Below are positions 55,825 through 64,000 of a DNA stretch of 64,000 nucleotides, piece by piece. Under the pieces are notes generated by a model, which searched no databases, was not told the DNA's origin, and was given only the letters and a program-made list of their open reading frames with translations. The translations under genes and the position numbers were made by a program. Within the stretch, counting starts at the first letter, position 1. Each line of letters begins with the position of its first letter. Origin of the DNA: Halobacteriales archaeon (GTDB taxonomy: Archaea; Halobacteriota; Halobacteria; Halobacteriales; SKNY01); assembly GCA_007118975.1 (NCBI GenBank), contig SKQO01000003.1:1-64000 (forward strand), read 5' to 3'.

Positions 55825-56973
55825 ATGGAGCGAACTGAAGCCCAGGCGTTGAACCGGTTGACCGAACGTGTCGAAACCACGCTTGAGCAGGTCGATGGCA
55901 CGTTTCCCTATTACGCGAATCCTGACAACGGAGAATGGGTCACGACGGACGACGGAAACTGGTGTGGCGGACATTGGGTCGGAATGTTGGGGCTTGCGTA
56001 CGCCCAGACGGAGAACTCCCGGTTCGCCGAGGCCGCAGAGCAGTGCGTAGCCAAGGTTCGTGAACACATACCGAGCCAGTGCATGTTTGCGGGGATGAAC
56101 TACCACTACATTGGATTCAAGGCGTTCGACATCACCGGGGACGACGATCTTCGATCACTGGGGATCGAGGGGGCAGATATGATGGTTGAATATTTCAACG
56201 AAAAGGCCAGACAAATCCCGCTGGGAACACTGGAGATCGACTCGCCAGCTCCCGAATTTCGCGGTCCTGAGTCCGGAACCGGGCCATCAGGAGACGTCCT
56301 CGGGGCGGTAGATGCTATCTACACCTCACTCCCGATACTCTGGCGAGCTGCCAGAGAGACGGGTAAGTCCACGTACCGCGACGTGGCGATTGCCCACGCG
56401 GATCGACACCTCGAGTGGTATATCCGCCCCGACGGGCGGACATGGCACCACGCTCGGTTCGATCCCCAGACGGGCGAGCTCCTGACCCAGTACAACGAGC
56501 TTGCTTACAGTGACGAGACGTGTTGGGCACGGGGCCAGGGGTGGTGTATCGCCGGATTGGCTCGGGCGTATGTAGCAACCGAAGCCGATCGATATTTGTC
56601 GGCGCTGGAGACGGTCGTCGACTATTATCGGTCAAACACACCAGCAGACGGCATCCCGCACTGGGATTTCGAACACCCCGAAAAACCGGACGTAAACCGC
56701 GATACGAGTGCCGCAGCACTCGCGGCCGATGGATTGACGAGATTGCCGTCGAACAGTGTTACCCGCGATCTCGCGGAATACGGGGAGCACATCCTCCACC
56801 ACCTGGTCAGCGATTATCTCACCCCACTCGGGGAGGACGATGACCGACCCCCGGGAATGGTGCTCCAAGGGTGTTACAATGGCCCGTCCGGCTTCGCGGA
56901 TCGGCACGAACTCGTCTGGACGGATTATTATGTCATGAGGACGCTGTCACGACGAGCAAGAACAAACAACTAG
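55825..56973 (+). CDS. GH88/GH105-type unsaturated glucuronyl/galacturonyl hydrolase
   Basis: 382-aa (alpha/alpha)6-barrel glycosidase from ATG 55825. Family features: NWCGGHWVGMLGLAYAQTEN, MNYHYIGFKAFDITGD, and SDETCWARGQGWCIAGLARA, the GH88 signature with RGQ. Such enzymes remove unsaturated uronic acids from oligosaccharides made by polysaccharide lyases. No signal peptide, so it acts in the cytoplasm on imported oligomers. The mannonate dehydratase gene follows 83 bases later on the same strand, which fits uronate catabolism. Confidence 0.88.
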   Translation: MERTEAQALNRLTERVETTLEQVDGTFPYYANPDNGEWVTTDDGNWCGGHWVGMLGLAYAQTENSRFAEAAEQCVAKVREHIPSQCMFAGMNYHYIGFKAFDITGDDDLRSLGIEGADMMVEYFNEKARQIPLGTLEIDSPAPEFRGPESGTGPSGDVLGAVDAIYTSLPILWRAARETGKSTYRDVAIAHADRHLEWYIRPDGRTWHHARFDPQTGELLTQYNELAYSDETCWARGQGWCIAGLARAYVATEADRYLSALETVVDYYRSNTPADGIPHWDFEHPEKPDVNRDTSAAALAADGLTRLPSNSVTRDLAEYGEHILHHLVSDYLTPLGEDDDRPPGMVLQGCYNGPSGFADRHELVWTDYYVMRTLSRRARTNN

Positions 56974-57056
56974 AAGCCCCGCTTGCCGATGCCCCGGGAA
57001 AACGGGGACTGCAAGGAAAGCGGATACCTTTTGCCCTTGCACTTGTCCGAGGCGGC

Positions 57057-58172
57057 ATGGTTGCCGAGAACACGAACACCACGACCGATTTCGAGGACCT
57101 ACCGATGCGGTTCGGGTTTGGGACGTTCATGGATCCCCATCCGGAGCGCTTGCGCTTTATCAAGCAAGTCGGAGTCGATGACATCCTCTTAAACCTCTGG
57201 GGAGCGGTCGAAGCGGGATATCCCAACCTCCCGCTACAGGGGACGTGTGAATGGTCGTTCGAGAACCTTGTCCAGCTCCGGAATCAGATCGAAGATGCCG
57301 GCTTGCGGCTCAACGCCATCGAGAACCTCCCGTACGAGTTTTACGATGAGGTCATGCTCGGTGGTGAGCAGCAGGAAGCGCAGCTTGAACACGTCCAGAA
57401 CACGGTGAGGAACCTTGGCCGCGCCGGCATCCCGTGGCTCGGCTACAATTGGATGCCGAACGGTGTCTGGCGATCCTCGACGACCCGGCGAATTCGCGGC
57501 GGGGCAGAATCGAGCGCTGTCGATATGGGAGAGCTTGGAAAAGCTCCGAACACGCACGGACGTTCGTTTTCCGAGGACGAACTCTGGGAAAATTACGAAC
57601 GGTTCCTGGACGCGGTGTTACCCGTTGCGGAAGAAGAAGGCGTAACCCTCTGTCTCCACCCCGATGACCCGCCCGTAGAGCGACTCGGCGGCATCCCACG
57701 GTTGTTCCGGAATCGCGAAAATATCGAACGGGCAATGGACATGTATCCGAGCGACAACCACGGGTTGCAGCTGTGCCTCGGAAACTGGTCGGCGATGGGC
57801 GAGGACATCGTCGAGGTTGTGGAACATTTCGGCGAACGGGGCGATACCGAGTACGTACACTTCCAGACGATTTCGGGCCCCCTCCCGCGGTTTCACGAGG
57901 TGTTCGTCGACCAACCGGGCCATTACGACCCGTACGAAGTGTTGGGAGCATTGGACCGAACCGGATTTTCCGGATTGATAATTCCCGGTCACGTGCCGAA
58001 ACTGGCCGGGGACGAACAGTATCTCCGCCACGACGATCGATCTTCCCTGGATCTGCAGTCGGGTGGCTGGAAGGAACGCGGACGCGGATTCACGATCGGG
58101 TATCTTCGCGGATTACTCCGCGCCTATCGGCACGAGCACGAAGGGGGTGGAGAAGCGAGACAAGGTCAGTAA
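57057..58172 (+). CDS. uxuA: Mannonate dehydratase-like protein (UxuA family)
   Basis: 371-aa TIM-barrel enzyme of the UxuA family, which dehydrates D-mannonate to 2-keto-3-deoxygluconate. Seen: RFGFGTFMDPHPERL, WLGYNWMPNGVWRSS, VTLCLHPDDPPV (metal His/Asp), and YVHFQTISGPLPRFHE. ATG 57057 chosen; ATG 57105 is an alternative with the same core. It follows the GH88 gene on the same strand. With haloarchaeal 2-keto-3-deoxygluconate breakdown (semi-phosphorylated Entner-Doudoroff) this completes a route from glucuronate/galacturonate-type units. Confidence 0.88.
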   Translation: MVAENTNTTTDFEDLPMRFGFGTFMDPHPERLRFIKQVGVDDILLNLWGAVEAGYPNLPLQGTCEWSFENLVQLRNQIEDAGLRLNAIENLPYEFYDEVMLGGEQQEAQLEHVQNTVRNLGRAGIPWLGYNWMPNGVWRSSTTRRIRGGAESSAVDMGELGKAPNTHGRSFSEDELWENYERFLDAVLPVAEEEGVTLCLHPDDPPVERLGGIPRLFRNRENIERAMDMYPSDNHGLQLCLGNWSAMGEDIVEVVEHFGERGDTEYVHFQTISGPLPRFHEVFVDQPGHYDPYEVLGALDRTGFSGLIIPGHVPKLAGDEQYLRHDDRSSLDLQSGGWKERGRGFTIGYLRGLLRAYRHEHEGGGEARQGQ

Positions 58173-58431
58173 GCCCGGACATCGCTGGGCCAGCAGTGCC
58201 GTACACACCTCCAGCCCGCGTATCCGTGAAATTCTGTCAGTGGTGTGTCCGGTTGACGTCCAAGCCTGTCCATATATGTCGTTTGGGTGACATCCTGACG
58301 ATCGTTCGAGCCTATCGAACCACACCCCCCACCAGGTCGATCCGGACAATCATGTGGGTGTGAAGCGGTCGTGAGCGACAAGCAGTGAAGTCCCTGGGCT
58401 TAAAGTGGCCTTTTCGCTGTGGGCGGGGCTG
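58173..58431. other. 259-base convergent gap
   Basis: Lies between the converging ends of the mannonate dehydratase (plus) and a Gfo/Idh gene (minus). No gene, repeat or clear terminator was recognised. Confidence 0.4.
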
Positions 58432-59400
58432 TCACAACAAATCGTCGACTTCGACGACCTCTCCGGATTCCATCGATCGCATCACCGCTTCGGTGACCGC
58501 AAGCGACCTGATCGCGTCGTCGTAGGTCGATCGCAAACCGTCGGCAGACCCAGTTTCCACCGCTTCGATGAAGGCGTCGAGCTCGCGAGCGTACGGATCG
58601 ATGTCGAAGGTTTCATCGATCGGATCTCCATCGACGGTCCCGGAGATCCGGCGCTGGGTGACGGTCACCGTCCCCCGATCGGCGATGATGTCAACACCGT
58701 TGCCGCCGTCATCAGTCGCACACGATGATGAAACGTGGCTGACGACCTCGTTTTCGTGGCGCATCGTCGCGCTGGAGACGTCCGGGAAATCGACCATGTC
58801 GACCAAGCGATTCCCGCCAGCCGCGTAGACGGTCTCGATATCCCCGCCGAGGTGGCGGACCGTATCGAAAATGTGAACCGCCTGTTCGATCGGTTGACCG
58901 CCGGAACGGTCGACGTGACGCCACCAGTGGTCCATCCCGCCCGGGACACCACCCCACCAGTGACCGTCGAGGTAGCCGATCGTCGCGTCCTCGAACAGCG
59001 ACGCTGCGCGTTCCACACCGCCCGAGTATCGCCAGTTGTGGCCGACCGCAGCCATGATTCCCGCCGCCTCGATCGTCGCCAGGATGTCACGGGCGGTCGC
59101 CGTTTCGATGGCAAGCGGCTTCTCTACGAACAGATGCACGCCGTGTTCGGCCGCAGTCCGCTCGGCCTCGCCGTGTGCAAACGGCGGAATACACACGAAC
59201 GCGGCGTCGAGGTCGAACTCCCCGAACATCGTTTCGACCTCGGAGAAGGCGGTGGCTCCCATCCGTTCGGCTGCGGATGCCGCGGTCTCCGAGTCGACGT
59301 CACAGACCGCATCTACGGATGCGTCTTCCCGATCCTCGAGGTTGTCAAGGTGCGTCTGTGCAATGTTGCCCGCGCCGACGAAACCGATCGAGACGGTCAT
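58432..59400 (-). CDS. Gfo/Idh/MocA family oxidoreductase
   Basis: 322-aa NAD(P)-dependent sugar oxidoreductase. Rossmann start SIGFVGAGNIAQTHLDNLE, family lysine in LFVEKPLAIETA (E-K-P), and C-terminal beta sheet. It is the third gene of a minus-strand set gfo6-PHP-Gfo/Idh, 18 bases after the PHP gene. The substrate is probably a sugar, sugar acid or inositol, but not assignable. Confidence 0.88.
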   Translation of the reverse strand: MTVSIGFVGAGNIAQTHLDNLEDREDASVDAVCDVDSETAASAAERMGATAFSEVETMFGEFDLDAAFVCIPPFAHGEAERTAAEHGVHLFVEKPLAIETATARDILATIEAAGIMAAVGHNWRYSGGVERAASLFEDATIGYLDGHWWGGVPGGMDHWWRHVDRSGGQPIEQAVHIFDTVRHLGGDIETVYAAGGNRLVDMVDFPDVSSATMRHENEVVSHVSSSCATDDGGNGVDIIADRGTVTVTQRRISGTVDGDPIDETFDIDPYARELDAFIEAVETGSADGLRSTYDDAIRSLAVTEAVMRSMESGEVVEVDDLL

Positions 59401-59418
59401 CAGGCGACGGGTTCGTAA

Positions 59419-60321
59419 TCAGCCCTCAAGGTCGTTCCGGCCGTCGGTGATGAACATCGGTTGCAACCACGCCCGGGCACCCCCCGGCCCGAAGCACTCG
59501 ACCCGAACGTACGTGTGTTCGGAGCGGTGGACGAGCTGTCGCGGAAGATGGAAGGTGGCACTCGAGCCCTGCACTGTTTGCTGCCGGAGGCCGTGATCGG
59601 AAACGAGGTCGATCCGATCGGCGTTCTCCGTTTCGACACGCACCCGACCGCCGTCGACTGCGACATCAGTGATTGAGACACCGGTAGACGCGTAGAACCG
59701 ACCGGCGCGGATGGCAGCCAGAATCGCCGCCCGGGAACAGTCGGCGGCGCGGACCGATATCCACCCCTGCGCGACGTCCCAGGCGGCGTGCGAGTCGTCG
59801 GTGGCGAATCCCCAGATCCGGCGACCCGACGAGAGTAACTGATCCCATCGGTCCGTCGCAACCGCCAGTCCCGGGTGGCGTTCGATCACTCCGTTGAACA
59901 CCTCCATCCCCTGGTAGCCCTCGAGGTCGGCCATGACGTCCTGCGGCCAGTGGGCGAACGACGACTGCCAGTTGGGATGGGCCAAGACGGCGATCCCGTT
60001 CGCGTCGACGATGTCGTCTATAGCGGCCTGCCGGTCCTCGTGCGGTTCGATTGCCGAGGCCGCGTCCAGATGAAGAAGGTGCGGGCCGTTGGCACTCACC
60101 TCGACCGCTGGAATCATGGTCAGCGACGGTTCAGGGGAAAGACCATCCGGATCGGTGAACACGTCGTGGTCGGACAGCGCCAGGAAATCGTAGCCACGAG
60201 CGGCATAGTCCGCACAGACATCGCCTGGATCCCGCCGTCCGTCACTTTCGGTCGTGTGCGTGTGAAGGTTGCCGCGGAACCACTCCCCGGGAGCGTCGTA
60301 CGGGTGATCGAGTACCGGCAT
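59419..60321 (-). CDS. PHP-domain metallohydrolase (CehA/McbA-like)
   Basis: 300-aa protein with the PHP metal motif GNLHTHTTESDGR (His20, His22), DFLALSDHDVF, and AVLAHPNWQ, then a C-terminal all-beta domain. PHP proteins hydrolyse phosphoesters or related bonds; the CehA/McbA group also acts on carbamates. Here it lies between two sugar oxidoreductase genes, so a sugar-phosphate or sugar ester could be the target. This is inference. Confidence 0.87.
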   Translation of the reverse strand: MPVLDHPYDAPGEWFRGNLHTHTTESDGRRDPGDVCADYAARGYDFLALSDHDVFTDPDGLSPEPSLTMIPAVEVSANGPHLLHLDAASAIEPHEDRQAAIDDIVDANGIAVLAHPNWQSSFAHWPQDVMADLEGYQGMEVFNGVIERHPGLAVATDRWDQLLSSGRRIWGFATDDSHAAWDVAQGWISVRAADCSRAAILAAIRAGRFYASTGVSITDVAVDGGRVRVETENADRIDLVSDHGLRQQTVQGSSATFHLPRQLVHRSEHTYVRVECFGPGGARAWLQPMFITDGRNDLEG

Positions 60322-60357
60322 GCCTCGACTGGCTCCAGCGAGGCGCTTAAGCCCTTC

Positions 60358-61443
60358 TCACCTGTCTTCAACCGGCACGGACGATTCCTCTCTCGCGGCC
60401 TCGTGAGTGGCCTCGATCGTGCGCATATCGACGAGTGCATCGCGACCGCTCGGTTCGACCGGCTCGTCGCGGAGCACACGGTTCGCAAAGTAATCGAAGA
60501 GCTCGCGCATCTCCGCCTCCACATCGATCGAGTCCGTATCGAAGGATGCGTGTCTGTCACCCCGCCGAATCGTGACGTCGACGTCTCCGTGGTGTGCCGG
60601 CGAGAGTTCCAGGGTCCCCTCGGTACCAGTGATCCGAAGGATGCTATCGGCGTGCGCGTCCTGACTCGTCGTGCCGACGACCAGCACATCATCCTCGAGG
60701 GTCAGCATGTACGCCGCCCACTGATCCGGAACGTCCTCGAACGCCGGATCCACGGATCGCATGTCGGCCGAGGCGCGTATCGGGTCTCGATCGAGCAGGA
60801 ATCGCGTCGTGTAAACCGTATAGATACCCAGGTCCATCACGGAGGTTCCATACCCCGAGCGGTCGGCGTCGAGCCGCCACTGGTTCTCGTCGGGGATCAT
60901 CTCCAGCAGGGGCTGTGAATTGTTGCCATAAACCATCCGTGGCTCACCAATGACGCCGTCGCGAAGTGCCGCCCGCGCCCGTCGGACCGCCGGGTCGAAG
61001 TGCATGCGGTAGGCCGGCATGAACGGAACGCCCGCTTCCTCGCAGGTCGCTACCATTGCGGCGGCTTGCTCGGTGCGCGCCGCGATCGGCTTCTCGCAGA
61101 GGATCGCCTTTTCCAGCGATGCGGCTGTTTCCGCATACGGCCGGTGCAGGGCGTTCGGCGTGCCGATGTATACCGCATCGTACTCATCGGATGCAACGCC
61201 CGCGTGGTACTCGTCGTAGGAGATGCCCGTGCCGATACCGTGCTCGTCGGCGATCCTCGCTGCTTTCTCGGAGGAACTGCTCACGAGCACCGTCGTCGTC
61301 GCGTACTCCCCGTCGGCAATCGCCGGAATCGCCACGTCGACGGACCACCAGCCGAGCCCGATCAGGGCGTACCGGACTGTTCCCGACGCCGGTCGCTCCC
61401 AGTCGCGGTCCTCCATCCGATCTAACAGCGTCGTGACGCTCAT
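60358..61443 (-). CDS. gfo6: D-xylose 1-dehydrogenase-like (Gfo6) oxidoreductase
   Basis: 361-aa NADP-type Gfo/Idh/MocA enzyme from ATG 61443. It begins MSVTTLLDRMEDRDWERP, a pattern I recognise from haloarchaeal Gfo6/D-xylose dehydrogenases, followed by YALIGLGWWSVDVAIPA (Rossmann), AILCEKPIAARTEQA (active-site E-K-P), and PYRMHFDPAV. In haloarchaea such enzymes make xylonolactone from xylose. It heads the minus-strand set gfo6-PHP-Gfo/Idh. The FAH-family dehydratase at 46.4 kb may act later in the same path. Confidence 0.85.
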   Translation of the reverse strand: MSVTTLLDRMEDRDWERPASGTVRYALIGLGWWSVDVAIPAIADGEYATTTVLVSSSSEKAARIADEHGIGTGISYDEYHAGVASDEYDAVYIGTPNALHRPYAETAASLEKAILCEKPIAARTEQAAAMVATCEEAGVPFMPAYRMHFDPAVRRARAALRDGVIGEPRMVYGNNSQPLLEMIPDENQWRLDADRSGYGTSVMDLGIYTVYTTRFLLDRDPIRASADMRSVDPAFEDVPDQWAAYMLTLEDDVLVVGTTSQDAHADSILRITGTEGTLELSPAHHGDVDVTIRRGDRHASFDTDSIDVEAEMRELFDYFANRVLRDEPVEPSGRDALVDMRTIEATHEAAREESSVPVEDR

Positions 61444-61526
61444 TGGGGAGCACCACTCCGGCGCGTGCCATAGCCGTTCGGGCGGCAACCGGATCCAAAC
61501 GGGCCCACGACCGCCCTGTCCGGCCG

Positions 61527-62450
61527 CTAGGACTCCGCGTCGAGGAGAAAGAGCAGCAGGCCGTTCTGGGCGTGCATGCGGTTTTCGGCCTGTTGCCAGA
61601 CGACCGACCGGGAGCTTTCGACGACGTCGTCGGTGATCTCCTCGCCACGATGGGCGGGGAGACAGTGCATTACGGACGCGGCCGGAGCGTGCGAGAGCAG
61701 GTCCTCGTCGAGTTGATATCCGTCGAACGCCCCAAGCTTCTCGGCGCGCTCGTCCTCCTGGCCCATGCTGACCCAGACGTCCGTGTAGACGGCGTCCGCA
61801 TCCGTTACTGCCGCAACTGGGTCGGCAGTGGTGGAGACGCTCCCCTCGTACTCGGCCGCCCGATCCAGCACATCCGACCCCACGCCGTAAGCCGGCGGTG
61901 TCGCCACCGTAAGATCCATCCCGACCATGGCACTGCCGACGGCGAACGACCGGGCCACGTTATTGCCGTCGCCCACCCACGCCGCGGTCACGTTCCGGAA
62001 GTCACCGTACGTGTCCTGGATCGTCAGCAGATCCGCGAGTGTCTGGCACGGGTGCGCGAGATCGGTCAGCCCGTTGATGACGGGCACCGTGGCGTAGGCT
62101 GCCAGCTCAGCGATGTCCTCGTGATCGAACACGCGGGCCATGACCGCGTCCACGTATCGGGACAGTGCCCGGGAGGTGTCTTTCAGCGGTTCACCACGGC
62201 CGAGCTGGGTGTCATCCGGTCCCAGGAACACGGCGTGGCCGCCCAGGTTCGTCATCCCCGCCTCGAAGGACACCCGGGTGCGGGTGCTCGGTTTCTCAAA
62301 AAGCATCCCGAGGGTCCGTCGCTCGAGCGGCCCCGGGGTTTCGGATGGCCGCTCGGTGGCTCGTTCTTCCCGCGCGATCGAGAGAACCGTCCGCAGTTCC
62401 TCCGGCGTGAGATCGTCGATATCGAGGAAGTGGCGGGCGTCAGTCATCAC
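61527..62450 (-). CDS. argF: Ornithine carbamoyltransferase
   Basis: 307-aa enzyme that makes citrulline from ornithine and carbamoyl phosphate. STRT (carbamoyl-phosphate site) is at residues 55-58, DLAHPCQTLAD carries the H-P-C-Q motif, and VMHCLPAHRGEEI the ornithine-binding Cys/His stretch. Its start overlaps the end of lysK by 11 bases, so the two are translationally coupled. Length is normal. Confidence 0.96.
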   Translation of the reverse strand: MMTDARHFLDIDDLTPEELRTVLSIAREERATERPSETPGPLERRTLGMLFEKPSTRTRVSFEAGMTNLGGHAVFLGPDDTQLGRGEPLKDTSRALSRYVDAVMARVFDHEDIAELAAYATVPVINGLTDLAHPCQTLADLLTIQDTYGDFRNVTAAWVGDGNNVARSFAVGSAMVGMDLTVATPPAYGVGSDVLDRAAEYEGSVSTTADPVAAVTDADAVYTDVWVSMGQEDERAEKLGAFDGYQLDEDLLSHAPAASVMHCLPAHRGEEITDDVVESSRSVVWQQAENRMHAQNGLLLFLLDAES

Positions 62451-63516
62451 GATCCGCCTCCAGCAGCCGCTCGGTGGCCGTCTCGAGGACCGCGATCGAC
62501 CGATCGAACGCCGTCAGATCCAGATGTTCGTCCGGTGCGTGGTCCATGCCTGAGTCCCCCGGCCCATAGGTGACGATCGGCACGTCCCAGGCGGCGGCGA
62601 AGACGTTCATGTCGCTCGTTCCCGTCTTCCGTAACAACCGGGGGTCGCCCCCCGCCTGGCGGATCGCCCCCCGGAAGGCCCGGGCGACCGGCGTGCGCGG
62701 GCTCGCCATCACCGGCGGGACCTCATCCCACCACGTGACGGTCCCCTCCTGCAACTCGCCATCCGCGAGCTCCTTGACGGCCTCGACAGTCATATCCGGC
62801 GGCACGCGCAGCTGGACATCCAACGTCGCTTCCACGGAGAGCCCATCCTCTGCCGGTCCCCCCGTGAAGCCGACCGGTTTAGTCGTCACCTGCTCGAACA
62901 CGGAATCCCACTGGTCGGCCTCGAACACCGACTCGACACGGGACCACCAGCCCATCGCGTGCTCGATTGCGTTCTCCGTCGGCCGGGAGGAGTGCCCGGA
63001 CTCGCTCGTCGAAACGTAGGCGCCGCCGAGCAGGCCGCGGTAGCCCAGGGTGATACTGTCCCACCCGCTCGGTTCGCCGTTCACGATTGCATCCGGTCGT
63101 TCGCGCCGGTCGACGAGGTGGTGTGCACCGCTCGAATCGACCTCCTCGCCGATGACGCCGGCAAAACTCGCACCGGTCGTCACGGCTGCCACGGCCATCG
63201 CAGCGAGCGAGCCTTTCGCATCCACGCTACCGCGACCCCATAGCTGGTCGTCCTCGACGCGTACCGGGATGTCCCCGGGAACGGTGTCGATGTGAGACGT
63301 GAGCAGCACGCCATCGTCGCCGGGGGCGCGCACGTTTCCGATGTCGTCGATCCACGCGTCGCGACCGTACGCTTCGAAGAATGACGCGAGATACGACGCA
63401 CATTCCGCCTCTTCCCCCGAGGGCGAGGGGATCGAGACAAGCTCGATGAGGAACTCGCGGGCATCTGCCGGATCGACACTCACCGGTTGTTCTTGGAGCT
63501 GGTCAGCGTCTGTCAT
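62440..63516 (-). CDS. lysK: [LysW]-lysine/ornithine hydrolase-type deacylase
   Basis: 358-aa M20-family metalloenzyme. The metal His75 is in LLTSHIDTVPGD, Glu motif GVIGEEVDSSGAHH, and DAIVNGEPSGWD. In haloarchaea it is understood to release ornithine (or lysine) from the LysW carrier protein, in place of ArgE. Gene order argD-lysK-argF, with a 4-base ATGA overlap to argD and an 11-base overlap to argF, makes arginine synthesis its likely main job. A plain acetylornithine deacetylase role cannot be ruled out by sequence alone. Confidence 0.9.
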   Translation of the reverse strand: MTDADQLQEQPVSVDPADAREFLIELVSIPSPSGEEAECASYLASFFEAYGRDAWIDDIGNVRAPGDDGVLLTSHIDTVPGDIPVRVEDDQLWGRGSVDAKGSLAAMAVAAVTTGASFAGVIGEEVDSSGAHHLVDRRERPDAIVNGEPSGWDSITLGYRGLLGGAYVSTSESGHSSRPTENAIEHAMGWWSRVESVFEADQWDSVFEQVTTKPVGFTGGPAEDGLSVEATLDVQLRVPPDMTVEAVKELADGELQEGTVTWWDEVPPVMASPRTPVARAFRGAIRQAGGDPRLLRKTGTSDMNVFAAAWDVPIVTYGPGDSGMDHAPDEHLDLTAFDRSIAVLETATERLLEADRDD

Positions 63517-64000
63517 TGGGTCGCCTCCGCGGCCAGCACGTCACTGACTCCTTCGAGAAGGCGGTCGACGTGGTCGTCTGTGACCATCAACGGTGGCAAC
63601 AGCCTGAGCACCGAGCGGCCGGCCGGAAGCGCGAGGATCTGCTGTTCGAGCGCGAGGTCCCGGAGTACTCGGTTGGACCCCCGCTTCACCTCGATGCCGA
63701 CCATGAGCCCCCGGCCCCGGACGTCCCGGACGTCCAGCTCCGCCTCGGCGAGACCCGACTGGAGCCGTTCGCCCATCCGGGCGGCGTTCTCGGCCAGCCC
63801 CTGGTCCTCGATGGTCGAAAGGGTCGCCGTCGCCGCTGCAGCGACGAGGGGATTGCCACTGAAGGTCGAGCCGTGGGACGCTGCTCCTTCCGCAATCCAG
63901 TCGCGACACAGGGTTGCACCGATCGGCAGGCCGCTCGCGAGCCCTTTGGCGACCGTGAGCACGTCCGGGACGACGTCAGCCGCTTCACACGCCCACATCG
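63513..64000 (-). CDS. argD: Acetylornithine/[LysW]-aminoadipate semialdehyde aminotransferase, 5' partial
   Basis: C-terminal ~162 residues of a class III PLP aminotransferase; the N-terminal part is outside the window. The PLP lysine is in LTVAKGLASGLPIGA, and GSTFSGNPLVAAAA follows. The visible ATG at 63998 is internal (FWACEA in relatives). It is the first visible gene of the argD-lysK-argF operon, overlapping lysK by 4 bases. Together with lysK it supports the LysW-type arginine route. Confidence 0.93.
   Translation of the reverse strand, partial: MWACEAADVVPDVLTVAKGLASGLPIGATLCRDWIAEGAASHGSTFSGNPLVAAAATATLSTIEDQGLAENAARMGERLQSGLAEAELDVRDVRGRGLMVGIEVKRGSNRVLRDLALEQQILALPAGRSVLRLLPPLMVTDDHVDRLLEGVSDVLAAEATQ

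Overview
The window is chromosomal DNA from a halophilic archaeon (class Halobacteria). Proteins are acidic and rich in Asp and Glu, coding GC is high with G or C at third positions, several promoters have an archaeal TATA box 22-30 bases before an ATG (leaderless mRNAs), and the gene content is typical of the group (bacterial-type NAD+ DNA ligase, Gfo6-type sugar dehydrogenase, LysK-type deacylase in an arginine operon). No tRNA, rRNA, CRISPR array or intact insertion sequence was recognised.

Layout. 1-7.2 kb: photolyase (cut by the window edge), a GNAT acetyltransferase, a Wzx-type flippase with a SAM-fold partner, an SRPBCC protein, and an ABC-2 exporter pair. 7.2-16.7 kb: housekeeping and amino-acid genes: ligA, a class V aminotransferase, an MFS carrier, metY-metX (direct sulfhydrylation route to homocysteine) and the divergent serB/serA pair.

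17.3-41.8 kb: the centrepiece, a complete-looking extracellular contractile injection system (eCIS, Afp/PVC-like) of about 24.5 kb. From the upstream end the minus-strand genes encode: DUF4255 terminator, a carboxypeptidase-regulatory-like protein, sheath, tube, a tail-assembly-chaperone-like protein, a 55-aa DUF6760-type protein, a second tube, and an AAA+ ATPase. A second minus-strand unit encodes a disordered linker protein, LysM tube-baseplate adaptor, split gpD and gpV spike, PAAR tip, gp25, two J-like baseplate wedges, a gpI-like protein fused to a propeller and helix-hairpin-helix repeats, and a YFHGK-type protein. One plus-strand gene sits between the two units: a 925-aa DUF4157 protein, the likely cargo or tape measure, served by an AT-rich divergent promoter region. 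Unusual points are two Ig-like ASH domains inserted in the sheath, HhH repeats in the gpI protein, no obvious separate tape measure or tail fibre, and a chain of ATGA stop/start overlaps.

42-52 kb: a Tat-exported haloperoxidase-like protein lacking its catalytic His, thrC, a membrane protein, a fumarylacetoacetate-hydrolase-family enzyme, a frameshifted methyltransferase, a convergent pair of His-rich membrane proteins, a methyltransferase, and about 1.6 kb of degenerate sequence. 52-61.4 kb: a beta-helix protein, a HAD hydrolase, a MOT1-type transporter, and a carbohydrate block (GH88, mannonate dehydratase, two Gfo/Idh/MocA oxidoreductases, a PHP hydrolase) suggesting use of uronate-containing polysaccharide and xylose. 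61.5-64 kb: argD-lysK-argF, cut at the right edge.
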